Source: Pectobacterium polonicum (GTDB lineage Bacteria > Pseudomonadota > Gammaproteobacteria > Enterobacterales > Enterobacteriaceae). Taken from it: 64,000 bases of DNA. The notes below the pieces were generated by a model that was not told the origin of the DNA, did not search any database, and saw only the letters and a program-made list of their open reading frames with translations. The stretch spans positions 62,001-126,000 of the forward strand of contig NZ_RJTN01000010.1 in the NCBI RefSeq assembly GCF_005497185.1, in the 5' to 3' direction. The translations under genes and the position numbers were made by a program. Shown here piece by piece: positions 18,352 to 27,723 of the stretch; within the stretch, counting starts at the first letter, position 1; every line of letters begins with the position of its first letter.

Positions 18352-18843
18352 ATGAAGTGCTTGAACTGCGAGAACGATGCGCAAAAAGAATCTGGCTTGT
18401 GTACAGATTGTGAAGGAAAAGAGCAGCAGAAGATTAACGGTATTCTCTACCTTCCGGCGCTGGGAATTATTCTCTCTGTCATTATGGCGCCGTTCTCACT
18501 GTATGAACTGGTCAGTGTCGTGTTGGCGCATTTCAAAAAAACGGGGTTTGTTAGTTATTACAGTCTGTTCGCTATATTTTGCGTCATTGCTTTATTCGGC
18601 ATGTCTATTTTTACTGCGCTAACGTTTTTTCGCCGCAAGAGGCGGACAAAGGTGGTAATGGTCGCTTACTATGTCATTAATGCCGTTTGCGTATGTTGCC
18701 TAACGTTATTGCCTTCACTGCTGTTTGGTGTCGCGCTGGACGATGATGCATTGAGTATGCTTTCTGGCGTTGTTGTCGGCATTATCGTCTGGGTTCCGTA
18801 TTTCTTGTTCTCGAAAAGAATTCCGCTGGTTTTTAGTCGCTAA
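18352..18843 (+). CDS. DUF2569-like membrane protein with N-terminal zinc ribbon
   Basis: The 163-residue protein begins with a four-cysteine ribbon (CLNCEND... LCTDCEG, residues 3-20) and continues with four transmembrane helices. The first helix starts with INGILYLPALGIIL, which is like DUF2569 (YdgK-type) proteins of unknown function. AGGGA precedes the ATG. It stands alone, convergent with the fimbrial operon. Confidence 0.7.
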   Translation: MKCLNCENDAQKESGLCTDCEGKEQQKINGILYLPALGIILSVIMAPFSLYELVSVVLAHFKKTGFVSYYSLFAIFCVIALFGMSIFTALTFFRRKRRTKVVMVAYYVINAVCVCCLTLLPSLLFGVALDDDALSMLSGVVVGIIVWVPYFLFSKRIPLVFSR

Positions 18844-18925
18844 CAAATAGGTTCAGCCGAGAGTGAGTGCCTGTGCGGCCAGTGTCTGGTAAGCACGTAG
18901 CGATCTGCACTTTCCCCTTAACCGA

Positions 18926-19495
18926 CTATAAATAGCTCAACGTGAAGTTTGCCGTTGCCACAAAATCGCCGGACTTAATCAGGTCGTCGCGTATCTTTTC
19001 GATACGGGCTGAAAAGGGAATGGTGTTGTCCCCACTTTGCAGCACAATGCTATCTGTGCTGCTGTTGATGCCGACCAGTTGATTGGCATGATAAATGCCA
19101 ATCGCGATACCTTTGGCACCGGATGGCGTATCCAGCGCCAGACGCTTGGGCAGTAGCGGCTCTTCTTTCCCTGAAAAGCGGACGGTGACGTTTTGGTAGG
19201 TATCCAGATTGCAGTCCGTGAGGTTAATCGTGAAATCATGCCAACTGCCGTAGCTATTGGTTTTTAAATAGCGCTCAGAGATTTCGCTCATGTTCACCAC
19301 AATCGCTTTGCTTTCCGTACTGACATTACAGGCGGCGTTGACGACGGAAACGCGGAACGTCACTTCACGATCGCTCAAAAGAGGGGGCTGTTGTGCAAAA
19401 GGTGAACTTGATTGTAGTGTCATAATACCGGCCGCTACGGTGAGCAGGATGCGGCAAGACGTGATTCTTATTACTGTATTGTCATTTTTTATCAT
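18926..19495 (-). CDS. Fimbrial minor subunit
   Basis: The 189-residue protein has a signal peptide (ending near PFAQQ) and a single pilin domain with two cysteines (AACNVS, DCNLD) forming the usual pilin disulfide. It ends in ANFTLSYL, the C-terminal beta-strand pattern (penultimate aromatic or hydrophobic) recognised by PapD-type chaperones. It is the last gene of the five-gene operon. I see no terminator after it. Confidence 0.82.
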   Translation of the reverse strand: MIKNDNTVIRITSCRILLTVAAGIMTLQSSSPFAQQPPLLSDREVTFRVSVVNAACNVSTESKAIVVNMSEISERYLKTNSYGSWHDFTINLTDCNLDTYQNVTVRFSGKEEPLLPKRLALDTPSGAKGIAIGIYHANQLVGINSSTDSIVLQSGDNTIPFSARIEKIRDDLIKSGDFVATANFTLSYL

Positions 19496-19522
19496 CGTTG
19501 CTATCTCATACAGGCACGCGGA

Positions 19523-20557
19523 TTAGTGATAATTAAAACGCAGAATAATATTTTTTTCGGTATCGCCGACAGTCGCGGGGCCTGCGGCATAGAGTTGTGC
19601 TTTATAGCGTCGCTCAACTACGCCACTTGCTGTCGTCAGTCCTTCGACCAGACTAATGAACTGATTAAACGTCACGTTATTACCGCTGCGCATATCTTCG
19701 ATTTTCAGCGTAGCGCCGTTCCCCATATTCATGCCGTCTATCCCGACGAGTGAATTCCCTCGTGAGGTGGCATCAAAATTGATGTCCAGATCGAATCCCT
19801 TACCGCAGTCTTCGCCACCGTCGGTGGACACATCAATGTTAAATTCCGACTGTGCTAGTGGACCGGCCTCCGTGCCTGACCACGCCCTGACCGTACCAAA
19901 GTCGACATAACTATCGGGCGAAACGTTGATCGTCGCGGCGCACTGCATAATGTCGATGCCGTGTAGTCCTGACAGGCTCAAGCCATAGTTACTGTCGGGT
20001 TTATTATTGATGCCCCCTTCACCATCAATCTGGAAGACTGACAGGGAGTCCGCTCCTGCTGTGGTGTCGGTAATGTTCCCCGTTTTTTCGAGATAGAGCT
20101 GTACTGTGACATTTAGCATGGTTGGGGAAGCGGGCGGGCGTGAACCGCTGGGGCCTGCGATGACCCACTGTCCTGTGGGTACGCGGGAAGAGGTGGAGCC
20201 GCCATTGGTAATCACGCCGAGATCCTGCCCGTTATAGATGATGCCGATTCCGATGCCCTGTCCGATGATCTTTCCTTCGGGATTGGGATAGAAATAGGAC
20301 ATCTCACCCTGCGGGCGGACGGAATGATATGCCCAGCAGGCCAAATTGCGGGTATAGCTTTTCGACGTCCAGAGACGGCTGCCGATCGGTAGCGTCGCCG
20401 GGATCTTGAGCGTGCCGATATCTTCATAATCGGCTACCGGGCCCGTCACGGTACCCAATCGACATTCCAGCGCACTGGCGTTAAACGCGGTTAAGCTGAG
20501 ACAGAGTGTTGCACAGAAGACAACATAGCGATTTTTACGAATGGTTAACCAATGCAT
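19523..20557 (-). CDS. Fimbrial tip adhesin (two-domain)
   Basis: At 344 residues it is about twice the length of a pilin. After a signal peptide of about 29 residues (NASALE) comes an N-terminal domain of roughly 180 residues with no pilin signature, presumably the receptor-binding lectin domain. A C-terminal pilin domain follows (from about CAATINVSPDSYVDFGTV to IILRFNYH). Operon position between chaperone and minor subunit fits a tip adhesin of the FimH kind. The receptor is unknown. Confidence 0.82.
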   Translation of the reverse strand: MHWLTIRKNRYVVFCATLCLSLTAFNASALECRLGTVTGPVADYEDIGTLKIPATLPIGSRLWTSKSYTRNLACWAYHSVRPQGEMSYFYPNPEGKIIGQGIGIGIIYNGQDLGVITNGGSTSSRVPTGQWVIAGPSGSRPPASPTMLNVTVQLYLEKTGNITDTTAGADSLSVFQIDGEGGINNKPDSNYGLSLSGLHGIDIMQCAATINVSPDSYVDFGTVRAWSGTEAGPLAQSEFNIDVSTDGGEDCGKGFDLDINFDATSRGNSLVGIDGMNMGNGATLKIEDMRSGNNVTFNQFISLVEGLTTASGVVERRYKAQLYAAGPATVGDTEKNIILRFNYH

Positions 20558-20575
20558 GGTCGATATCCCTGTAGC

Positions 20576-21325
20576 TTATTCATCGGTAATGGGCTGGCAC
20601 TGGTTTTGTGCGCAAGTAAAAGGCAATGCAACATGGCCGCCGTAGTCGTTGACGTAGTACAGATAGAAGCGATTGATCGCGCCGTCATTGACTTCAACAG
20701 GAAACGTTGAGCGCGGTGCCACCATAAAGGCGTTGCCTTTTAACAGATTGGCAGGGTTGGCATTGGCTACCTTGGGTTGCTTCAGGATGCGGCTTACGGT
20801 GATGTAGTACGGGGTCGGGTTTTCCACCTGAAAAACGTTGCCCGTTTTTTTGATCCGCAGTTTTTGCTGCCATATCTCATCTTTTGCGGGCTTCACACCG
20901 CGTGGGCGGAAGAACACCTTGATTTCAGACTGAATGGCGATCTGCAAGACGTTAGCCTTTTCCGTTTTGGGCGGAATTTCCCGCACGTTAAGATAAAACA
21001 ACGATTCGCGATCGGTTGGCAACTGTGTGATTTGTTCCGTCTTAACCAGACGGATCAGGCTATATCCTTTCGCTTCGATGCGCTGTAATGGCGGTAACAC
21101 CATCAGCGGACTTGTTACTTTATTGCGTCGCTCGTCCGTCAGCCAGGACTGTGCCAGAAACGGATTCTCCGCGTTTTGGTTCATCAACATCACCGTTGCT
21201 GACTGTTCATCATCGTTAAAAATAACGCGGGTGCGATCGAGGCTCAGCGCACTATAGGCTGAGGGTATCAAAAGCAGGCAGCCGATAATGATTCCTGCTG
21301 TTCGCCGATAAGATGGGTATTTCAT
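20576..21325 (-). CDS. Periplasmic pilus chaperone, PapD family
   Basis: The 249-residue protein has a signal peptide ending in SAYSALS and two immunoglobulin-like domains. The FGL/FGS chaperone marks are present: TRVIFNDDEQSATVMLMNQ in strand A1-B1 and DRESLFYLNVREIPP. Subunit-anchoring positively charged residues are in RRNKV and KVFFRP. A C-terminal disulfide loop (CAQNQC) is extra. It ends 18 bp before the adhesin start. Confidence 0.9.
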   Translation of the reverse strand: MKYPSYRRTAGIIIGCLLLIPSAYSALSLDRTRVIFNDDEQSATVMLMNQNAENPFLAQSWLTDERRNKVTSPLMVLPPLQRIEAKGYSLIRLVKTEQITQLPTDRESLFYLNVREIPPKTEKANVLQIAIQSEIKVFFRPRGVKPAKDEIWQQKLRIKKTGNVFQVENPTPYYITVSRILKQPKVANANPANLLKGNAFMVAPRSTFPVEVNDGAINRFYLYYVNDYGGHVALPFTCAQNQCQPITDE

Positions 21326-21358
21326 ACGTACTCTCCGGGATTTTCTATTTCTTGCCGC

Positions 21359-23857
21359 TTATTTGCAGGGCAGCAGCAATGTATCAAGGTGGTTTAAGGT
21401 AGCGGGTAGGGTGATGGAGCACTGCGCCTCCCCTGCCCAGATGACGGACAGCGTTTCGTCAGGCGACACGCCCGTGATATAGGCCTGTCCACTGTTGGTG
21501 ATCATGGCAATATCGCGGCCTTTCTTGTTTTTTATCTGAGCCGCGAAGGGGGGATATTTGCCATCGACCAGCGTGATATGCCCCATGATTTTTGCCCCGC
21601 TGACCACATCAAATTTGCGGTAACCAATTGCACCTTCAGTCAGAGTTCCTTGAACCACGGTCGTCATCGCTTCAATATTTTGCGGTAATTTCTGCATATC
21701 GATGCGGGTCGAGATATCGTAGTAGCTACTGCTGCCAGCAATGACAGCCAGGCCATAGCGGTTAGTCTCGACTTGGCTGCCAGCGAATGCCACGCCTGCC
21801 TGATCCGTGTCGACCATAATGCGAGTGCCGCCCTGATTGCCTTTCGGATGTGCTGCAACGCCGTGGCGGGTTGCGGTAATACCGCCGCGCAGCGAACCGT
21901 TCAGATAGGTATAACGATCCTGCTGCCAGGCGACACCCACGGAGGCATCGGTCATCGGTGCCAGACGGGTATAGTTGCCGCTCAGGTACGTGTTCTCCCT
22001 GCTGTCGTGTCGAGTGCTCAGGTTCCAGGTTCGGCTCGGATCGGCGTGATTGGAATAGGTCAGCGTCTGATTACTGCTGTTGTTATAGTGTCCCACGCTG
22101 TAGCTCAGACGATCCTTCTCCCTGAGTGGAATGGAAAAGCTGAGGTACAGACTGTCATCAGTACGTTGGTTGAATTCGGTACGATAGGCCGATAAATTCG
22201 CAGAAATGCCTTTAATCTCGCCGATATCAAAATATTTGTTCAGTGAAATCCCATAGCGATCCTGCTCGGCTTCATTCCAGTAGGTTTGGCGCGTATAGGT
22301 AACGTAAGTTGATAGTCCACTCAGCAGTGAGGCTGTCTCTTGTGTCGCGAAGTTTTTTGAGACCGTAATGGTGTAGCGTTCTTTTTCATTGCGATAGCGG
22401 CTATCAAGATTCAGGGCGTAGAGATACTGCGCCATGCTCATGTAGGTTTTTTCTGAGAAGCGGTAGCCCGCAAAGCTGACTTGGCTATCGATCGAATTGA
22501 AATATTTAGACCAGTTAAGTGAAAAAGCATGCCCCATTTGCGACGTGGATGGGGCCGGTAGTGTTGCGCGTGACTGGGTGACGTCAGCGGACAGTGCGCC
22601 AAAGAGATAAAGATTTTTCCCGATGCCCGCCGACCAAGACTGATAACTATCAGACAAAATAGTGCCGCCGTACACCGACCAGGCATTGGATAATCCCCAT
22701 GAGGCTTCCGCGGCAGAAAAGGCAGGCCCTTGCAGGCGGTGATTGGTATTCGACGGTTTACCCGCGGCGAGTTTGTACTGGACGTGGCCTGGTCGTGTCA
22801 GGTAAGGCAGATTGGCCGACTCGGTCTGGAACGTTGTTACCGTGCCATCTTCTTCTGTTACGCGAACATCCAGCGTACCGCTGACGCCATTTTTCATATC
22901 TTGAATCGCAAAAGGACCCGCAGGCACGGTTGTTTCATAGATCAGCCTGCCATTTTGCATCACGGTCACCGTCGCGTTTGATTTGGCGACACCGCGAATT
23001 TCTGGCGCATAACCACGCAGAGAAGGGGGAAGCATATTGTCGTTATTGGCTAATGACACACCGGTAAAGCGATAGCTATCAAATAAATTACTGCTGAAAT
23101 ACATTTCACCCAGTTTGAGATCGGCTGACAGGGTGGGAAGCGGGCGGTAGGCGTAAAACTGATCCCACGAGAAGCTATCGCGATTCGAATTGCGTGATTT
23201 TTGCAGGAAATAGCGATAATCGGCACGGTAGCGCCAGGCTCCAAGATTGAATCCGGTTGTGCCGTAACTACTGAGATAGTGCGATGTGCCTCTGCCGTTA
23301 GTATCACGACGCATGTTCCCAACGAGGTTATAGTCCAGCAGCGCACCGCCGATCCCGTGGTCCCATTGTTCTGGTGGAACCCAGTTGCGATCGCTGTACA
23401 TCAACCATGCTTGGGGGATCGTAATATTCAGCGTTCCCATGCCAATTTGATTAGAGACTTTGACGCCGGCAATGGGGGTCAGATCGACGCACGTTCCATT
23501 ATTCCAGGATTCGATTTTATCGCGTGCTTCTTTTTTTAGCGCCAGTTTATCGACAAGTTCAGGTGGAAGGCAGGCTGTAGGCCGGGTGCTCTTATTGCCT
23601 TCTGGTAGATAGTTTATTATCTGCTGCTGTATTTCACGTGAGTTTACTTTTAGGGATAAAAGGTAGGCACCTGGTGTGACATATTCGGGATCGGAAAAAT
23701 GGCTAAGATCAATGTCGTTGCGATCGTCAACATCAAGCACATTGACGTTAAATTCCGTCGCACTGAGCGATGTCGTGCCCAAAGAAAAAATAAAAATACT
23801 ATAGCGGGCTAACATGGTTTTTATTTTTTCTTTGAACGTAATGTTTTTCATTGCCAT
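21359..23857 (-). CDS. Outer-membrane fimbrial usher, PapC/FimD family
   Basis: The 832-residue protein has the usher order: N-terminal chaperone-binding domain after a signal peptide (FNVNVLD, DLSHFSDPEYVTPGAYLL), 24-strand barrel with plug (RGYAPEIRGVAKSNATVTVMQNG, AGPFAIQDM), and C-terminal domains ending in a cysteine pair (CSITLP...LLPCK). Length is normal. The first ATG (23857) and one six bases later are both possible. Confidence 0.93.
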   Translation of the reverse strand: MAMKNITFKEKIKTMLARYSIFIFSLGTTSLSATEFNVNVLDVDDRNDIDLSHFSDPEYVTPGAYLLSLKVNSREIQQQIINYLPEGNKSTRPTACLPPELVDKLALKKEARDKIESWNNGTCVDLTPIAGVKVSNQIGMGTLNITIPQAWLMYSDRNWVPPEQWDHGIGGALLDYNLVGNMRRDTNGRGTSHYLSSYGTTGFNLGAWRYRADYRYFLQKSRNSNRDSFSWDQFYAYRPLPTLSADLKLGEMYFSSNLFDSYRFTGVSLANNDNMLPPSLRGYAPEIRGVAKSNATVTVMQNGRLIYETTVPAGPFAIQDMKNGVSGTLDVRVTEEDGTVTTFQTESANLPYLTRPGHVQYKLAAGKPSNTNHRLQGPAFSAAEASWGLSNAWSVYGGTILSDSYQSWSAGIGKNLYLFGALSADVTQSRATLPAPSTSQMGHAFSLNWSKYFNSIDSQVSFAGYRFSEKTYMSMAQYLYALNLDSRYRNEKERYTITVSKNFATQETASLLSGLSTYVTYTRQTYWNEAEQDRYGISLNKYFDIGEIKGISANLSAYRTEFNQRTDDSLYLSFSIPLREKDRLSYSVGHYNNSSNQTLTYSNHADPSRTWNLSTRHDSRENTYLSGNYTRLAPMTDASVGVAWQQDRYTYLNGSLRGGITATRHGVAAHPKGNQGGTRIMVDTDQAGVAFAGSQVETNRYGLAVIAGSSSYYDISTRIDMQKLPQNIEAMTTVVQGTLTEGAIGYRKFDVVSGAKIMGHITLVDGKYPPFAAQIKNKKGRDIAMITNSGQAYITGVSPDETLSVIWAGEAQCSITLPATLNHLDTLLLPCK

Positions 23858-24001
23858 AGGGAATATATGCTTAAGCAGATGCCGCGTTGTCGGTATCCAC
23901 GCACGTCAAATGACATGTGGAATAAAGAGGGTATAGGGGAAGAATTCTCCCCCCTGTTATTGGATATACCCGTTCAAACCTGCTGTTGGCATAGCTGCCT
24001 T

Positions 24002-24550
24002 TTATTGATAAGAAACAACAAAATTAGCTGTGCTAGAGAAGCTACCCGTTGTGACTACAGGGGCTTGGCCTGCCTCTGGTGTTGGCAGTTTTTCGACATA
24101 AGAGGTGAAGGAGAAAATATTGTCCCCATTTGATAACGGCGTGGCAGCTACGGCCAGCGTCGTTCCGTCGAATTTAATTTTTTCGCCGACCCGTTCTACG
24201 GCAATACCTGCACCGCCGGCACTGCCATTTAACGCTAACAGCTCATTATTGGTGCCAGATGCAACACCGCCAGAGAAAACAATTTTGGCGCTGGTTGCTG
24301 TGTCCAAACTGCAATCTTTTAATGTGATATCAAAAGGCTTAATTTCTGATGTACCACCGTTTTCCAATACAGTTTTACTGATTTCACCAAAATCGATAGT
24401 TTGGTGCAGATCTTCGGGAGACACCGAGCAGGGCGTATCAATAATTTTTCCTTTAAACGTCACCGATCCATTGTGTGAATCTGCTGCCTGTGCACCGACA
24501 GAAAATATCACGGAGATGAGTGATGCCAGGGTGAATTTTGATAATTTCAT
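24002..24550 (-). CDS. Major fimbrial subunit, FimA/PapA type
   Basis: The 182-residue protein has a signal peptide (ending GAQAADS), the type 1 pilin disulfide (DTPCSVS and DCSLD), and the closing donor-strand pattern SSTANFVVSYQ. It is the first gene of the operon and separated by 144 bp from the usher, a common arrangement that allows more major subunit to be made. Confidence 0.9.
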   Translation of the reverse strand: MKLSKFTLASLISVIFSVGAQAADSHNGSVTFKGKIIDTPCSVSPEDLHQTIDFGEISKTVLENGGTSEIKPFDITLKDCSLDTATSAKIVFSGGVASGTNNELLALNGSAGGAGIAVERVGEKIKFDGTTLAVAATPLSNGDNIFSFTSYVEKLPTPEAGQAPVVTTGSFSSTANFVVSYQ

Positions 24551-25229
24551 ATGATGCTCTCTCTGTTGGTTACTCTATTAAAAACGTGAACGCGAATCAT
24601 GAGTACTCGCCACATTCCTACATGGTGAGTCGTGCCTTTTTTGTGGTTGGTTAACGATTTGCAGCCTTACTCACGTGGTGAATATATTGGCTGACTTGTC
24701 CAGTAGGCTGCCCTGGAGCTGGTGAAATAGTAGTGTTAGGTTGTTTTGTGGTCAAATATATTAATTTAATTATATTTATTTAGATTAAATGTTTTAAATT
24801 TATGTTTATTTAGGTTTTTATTCTAATTGTTGTGCGTGGCAGATAATATCGAATGATGTGATGTAAATATCATTTTATAGATAAGTTATTTTAATTCAGT
24901 GTGTTATTTGTCATTTGTCTTCTTGGGGTGTTGATAAGATTGAATGTCTTTTTATTTGTAAAAATAATGAAATGTCTTTTTATTTATATAATGATTAAAT
25001 GAAAATCAAATAGTCTTTGACAATATATGGGTAAATTTTTATCCTTGCCAAGGATCGCCTTGGTAAGGCTATGTATATAATTTATTTTTCTTTTGTAGAT
25101 AACGTTTTTTTTGTTTGGTTATAGTGGTTTTTCAGACTATTCCGTAGATTTTATGTCCATAAAAAAGCGTATCTATAGTCTTACTGTAACAAATGAATAG
25201 TGCCTCTAATCTTGATGGAAAAAGGTCGA
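24551..25229. promoter_or_regulatory. AT-rich divergent control region of fimbriae and ToxR-like regulator
   Basis: About 680 bp without a gene. From 24740 to 25140 the sequence is extremely AT-rich with many A and T tracts, the kind of DNA bound by H-NS. Fimbrial genes read left and the membrane regulator reads right, so both promoters must lie here. I see no inverted repeats typical of a fim switch and no recombinase gene, so phase variation by inversion is not supported. Confidence 0.6.
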
Positions 25230-25997
25230 ATGGTTTATTTGATTAATGATTTAATCATTTTCAACGAGGGAGAGGGAACGCTGGCATGGATAGAACGTGA
25301 AAATGAAGCAACCTCTGTGAATTTTCCTATTTCACGATTGCTCTGTTTGTTAATTGAGAATCAAGGAGTAACGTTAAGCCGTGATTTTTTGTTAAAAGAA
25401 GCACTGGAAAAGCATGCACTTTGCCCTTCTCTCAATAATCTCAACAATTATCTCTCTCTACTCAGGAAGGTATTGCGTGAGTTTGATCTTTCGGACTCGA
25501 TTGTGACTATCCCTAAACTGGGCGTTGTTTTTAACGCCGTGAGTATTGTTCCCTACCCAATGTTAGAGGGGAGAGAAAAAGAAACGTCAAATCAAGGGGA
25601 AGAGGAAGAAGTTAAAGAAGACGTTTATGAAGAAGAAAAGCCATTTTCTATAAAACATCACGCCATACCTGAGCCAGTAAAAAAACAGCAATATGTCCGG
25701 TTCCTTCTCATATGGATAATGATAGTTGGGGTTTTCCTGCTCGTGTTGGAGAACGTAAATCGTTTTCCGTATCGACATCTTGTCGATGTGAAGATGAATG
25801 GGAAGTGTGATCTTTTCTATTTATATAACAGTGTGGGTTATCCTCTCCCGACCGACTATAAAAATCTGTGCTCAGATAACGCATTATTCTTCCTATCGAA
25901 AAAGATTGTTATATCTGGAGTGTTGGATAGGAAAAGTGAAATCGTTATTTCCTGCAATAAAGATGGGCATGGATGTATCACTTATGTTAATAATTAA
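25230..25997 (+). CDS. ToxR/CadC/MarT-like membrane-bound transcriptional regulator
   Basis: The 255-residue protein has an N-terminal OmpR-type winged helix (residues 1-105: YLINDLIIFNEGEGTLAWI, NNYLSLLRKVLREF, TIPKLGVVF), a very acidic linker (GEEEEVKEDVYEEEK), a single membrane helix (about residues 152-172) and a periplasmic tail with cysteines. This is the ToxR architecture, which binds DNA from the inner membrane. I chose the ATG at 25230 because AAAAGG lies at proper distance; an upstream ATG (25215) and GTG (25200) lack this. It probably controls the adjacent fimbrial operon, as MarT controls an adhesin gene. Confidence 0.8.
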   Translation: MVYLINDLIIFNEGEGTLAWIERENEATSVNFPISRLLCLLIENQGVTLSRDFLLKEALEKHALCPSLNNLNNYLSLLRKVLREFDLSDSIVTIPKLGVVFNAVSIVPYPMLEGREKETSNQGEEEEVKEDVYEEEKPFSIKHHAIPEPVKKQQYVRFLLIWIMIVGVFLLVLENVNRFPYRHLVDVKMNGKCDLFYLYNSVGYPLPTDYKNLCSDNALFFLSKKIVISGVLDRKSEIVISCNKDGHGCITYVNN

Positions 25998-26454
25998 AGT
26001 CAGAAAGAAATTTTTTTGCACCATGTTGGTGCTTTTTATTTCATTTTCTCTTGGGGTTGTTTTTTATTTAACCAGCAATTTATATAGAAAGCCGCTGATA
26101 TGTCAGGGTGAGGTAAAGCTCTACGAAGAAGATCAGAAGGTCAGAAAGGAATATGACGTCTATTTTTATCTAAATAAACAAAATAGAGCGCTGGTTTTAG
26201 TCAATGGTCTTTACATTGGCGAGGATAGCGTACCGTTGACGATTCGGCGGACGTTCAGCTTTGATTCCGTGTGGGAGGGGAATCGACTGGTGGTGAACAA
26301 TATCGGGATGAGTAAGAATACCAATGATAATGCGCCCGATGAGGCGATTCCCATTCTGGCTGAAAATGATGTTATCCAGTTCGAAATGCTGACGAAGCAT
26401 GCCTATCTGATTAGCACCGTCCAGTCAAAGATGGCATGTAATATCCGCGATTAA
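25969..26454 (+). CDS. FidL-like inner-membrane protein
   Basis: This protein of about 161 residues has one N-terminal membrane helix (FFCTMLVLFISFSLGVVFY) and a periplasmic domain. Its start lies inside the end of the regulator gene; ATGs at 25963, 25969 and 25984 are in frame and none has a convincing ribosome binding site, so the exact start is uncertain. Genes like this (fidL, yqeJ) follow ToxR-like genes, where the partner is thought to modulate the regulator, as ToxS does for ToxR. The pairing is seen; the function is inference. Confidence 0.65.
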   Translation: MDVSLMLIIKVRKKFFCTMLVLFISFSLGVVFYLTSNLYRKPLICQGEVKLYEEDQKVRKEYDVYFYLNKQNRALVLVNGLYIGEDSVPLTIRRTFSFDSVWEGNRLVVNNIGMSKNTNDNAPDEAIPILAENDVIQFEMLTKHAYLISTVQSKMACNIRD

Positions 26455-26525
26455 TGGATGTTGGAACTACACATTAATCGCAATTCAGGGGGTTATCGCT
26501 ATTTTTGGCGTGCGGCTCATGCGTT

Positions 26526-26684
26526 TCACAACACGCGTTGTATAAAATCATCAATGTCTTCAATTGCTTGCTTAAAATCAGCGGGAGTAGGGTTAATAAC
26601 CAGATGATCGGAGTAGCCGTTTAACAACGCACCTAGCTGGCGGGAAACTCGCTGGGTATCGGTATTTTTAAGATCGTGAGGCAC
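26526..26684 (-). pseudogene. C-terminal remnant, possibly of a TetR-type regulator
   Basis: A 52-residue frame (GTG at 26684, stop at 26526) reads as a natural helical C-terminus (RQLGALLNGYSDHLVINP, IEDIDDFIQRVL). There is no N-terminal part or DNA-binding domain, and the frame abuts a second truncated gene on the other strand. TetR origin is a guess. Confidence 0.4.
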
Positions 26685-26905
26685 TGGGCTACCTTGCTAT
26701 CGGTGCCGCTGTTGCCGTCCTGTTTTCACTGACGATTGTGTATATGGCGCTTAACGGCGGAACCAATGCGGGGCATATCTATTCGGTGATGACCTACATG
26801 TGGATGTTTGCAATGAATCTGGATGATGCGCCTGGGCTGTTAGAAAAATACTCGCAGCCCAAAGATATCGGTAAGCGCGTGGATACTGGCGTGGTGACGG
26901 GGTGA
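26672..26905 (+). pseudogene. C-terminal remnant of a membrane protein
   Basis: An open frame from just after a TAA at 26669 to TGA at 26903 encodes about 77 residues. It starts with a hydrophobic segment (GYLAIGAAVAVLFSLTIVYMAL) and ends QPKDIGKRVDTGVVTG. It has no start codon or ribosome binding site, so it is a 3' fragment, possibly of a six-transmembrane ABC-type protein. It meets the opposite-strand remnant at about 26672-26684, which marks a deletion or recombination joint. Confidence 0.45.
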
Positions 26906-27001
26906 TTCCAGATGCCCGATAGCCTTCTATGCGATAACGCAATATTGTTTTTAGCATGTAGTAGTAGAATGGCTAGTACAATTTGTTACAGGGAGTTTGT
27001 G

Positions 27002-27568
27002 ATGAGAGTTGGCGTTTTTTGTGGTTCGGCATCAGGTAATTCACCTATCTATATTGAGAAAACTAAACAGATGGGGCATTTCCTTGCCGATTCTGGTGTA
27101 GAGATTGTATACGGTGGCGGTAAAGTCGGGCTGATGGGGGAGATTGCGAATTCCGTACTATCCCATGCTGGCACCGCGATCGGCGTGATGCCCAAAGCAC
27201 TCGTTGAAAAAGAAATTGTGCATCAGGGGCTGACAGAATTGCATGTTGTTGAAAATATGCATGAACGTAAGAGCAAGATGGCAGAACTATCTGATGCGTT
27301 TATTGCACTTCCCGGCGGCGCGGGAACATTTGAAGAAATATTCGAGCAATGGACATGGGCACAGTTGGGCATTCACGATAAACCCTGTGCTTTTCTCAAC
27401 ATCGCGGGTTATTTTGATCCCTTGCAAGACATGATTAGCGGCATGGTTGAGGCCGGGTTCTTACGTCGTGACTATGCGGATATGCTGCTGTTTTCCGACA
27501 GTCCTGAGGCGTTATTAACATTCTTTCATGCTTATCAGCCACCAGAAAAGAAATGGACGCAAAAGTAA
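27002..27568 (+). CDS. LOG-family nucleotide 5'-monophosphate phosphoribohydrolase
   Basis: The 188-residue protein has the LOG hallmark PGGAGTFEEIFEQWTWAQLG (about residues 105-124) with the preceding GGGKVGLMGEIA and the catalytic Met-His-Glu-Arg-Lys (MHERKSKMAELSDAF). Such enzymes cleave AMP-type nucleotides and release free cytokinins from their nucleotides in plant-associated microbes. The ATG at 27002 with CAGGGAG upstream begins directly with the Rossmann strand MRVGVFCGSASG, so the longer frame is rejected. Confidence 0.9.
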   Translation: MRVGVFCGSASGNSPIYIEKTKQMGHFLADSGVEIVYGGGKVGLMGEIANSVLSHAGTAIGVMPKALVEKEIVHQGLTELHVVENMHERKSKMAELSDAFIALPGGAGTFEEIFEQWTWAQLGIHDKPCAFLNIAGYFDPLQDMISGMVEAGFLRRDYADMLLFSDSPEALLTFFHAYQPPEKKWTQK

Positions 27569-27652
27569 AAGCGCCGATTTTTGTCTGTGTAACCTGTATT
27601 TTTAATCTCGCTACATAATGCCTTCTGGTGTGTAAATAAGAAGCGAGAGCTA

Positions 27653-27680
27653 TTTTTGCCGGGGGCATCCTCGGCAAAAA
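27653..27680. terminator. Bidirectional terminator between LOG and CueP genes
   Basis: Arms TTTTTGCCG and CGGCAAAAA form a perfect 9-bp stem with T runs on both strands, placed between two convergent genes. Confidence 0.8.
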
Positions 27681-27723
27681 TAGGCATGGTGTTTCCTATC
27701 GTGCAGTAGATTCGTACTTTTCA

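Noticed and set aside
24551-25200. A fim-type invertible promoter before the fimbrial operon
   Set aside because: No matching inverted repeats were found in this AT-rich region and no fim recombinase gene lies nearby; rci belongs to the ICE shufflon.
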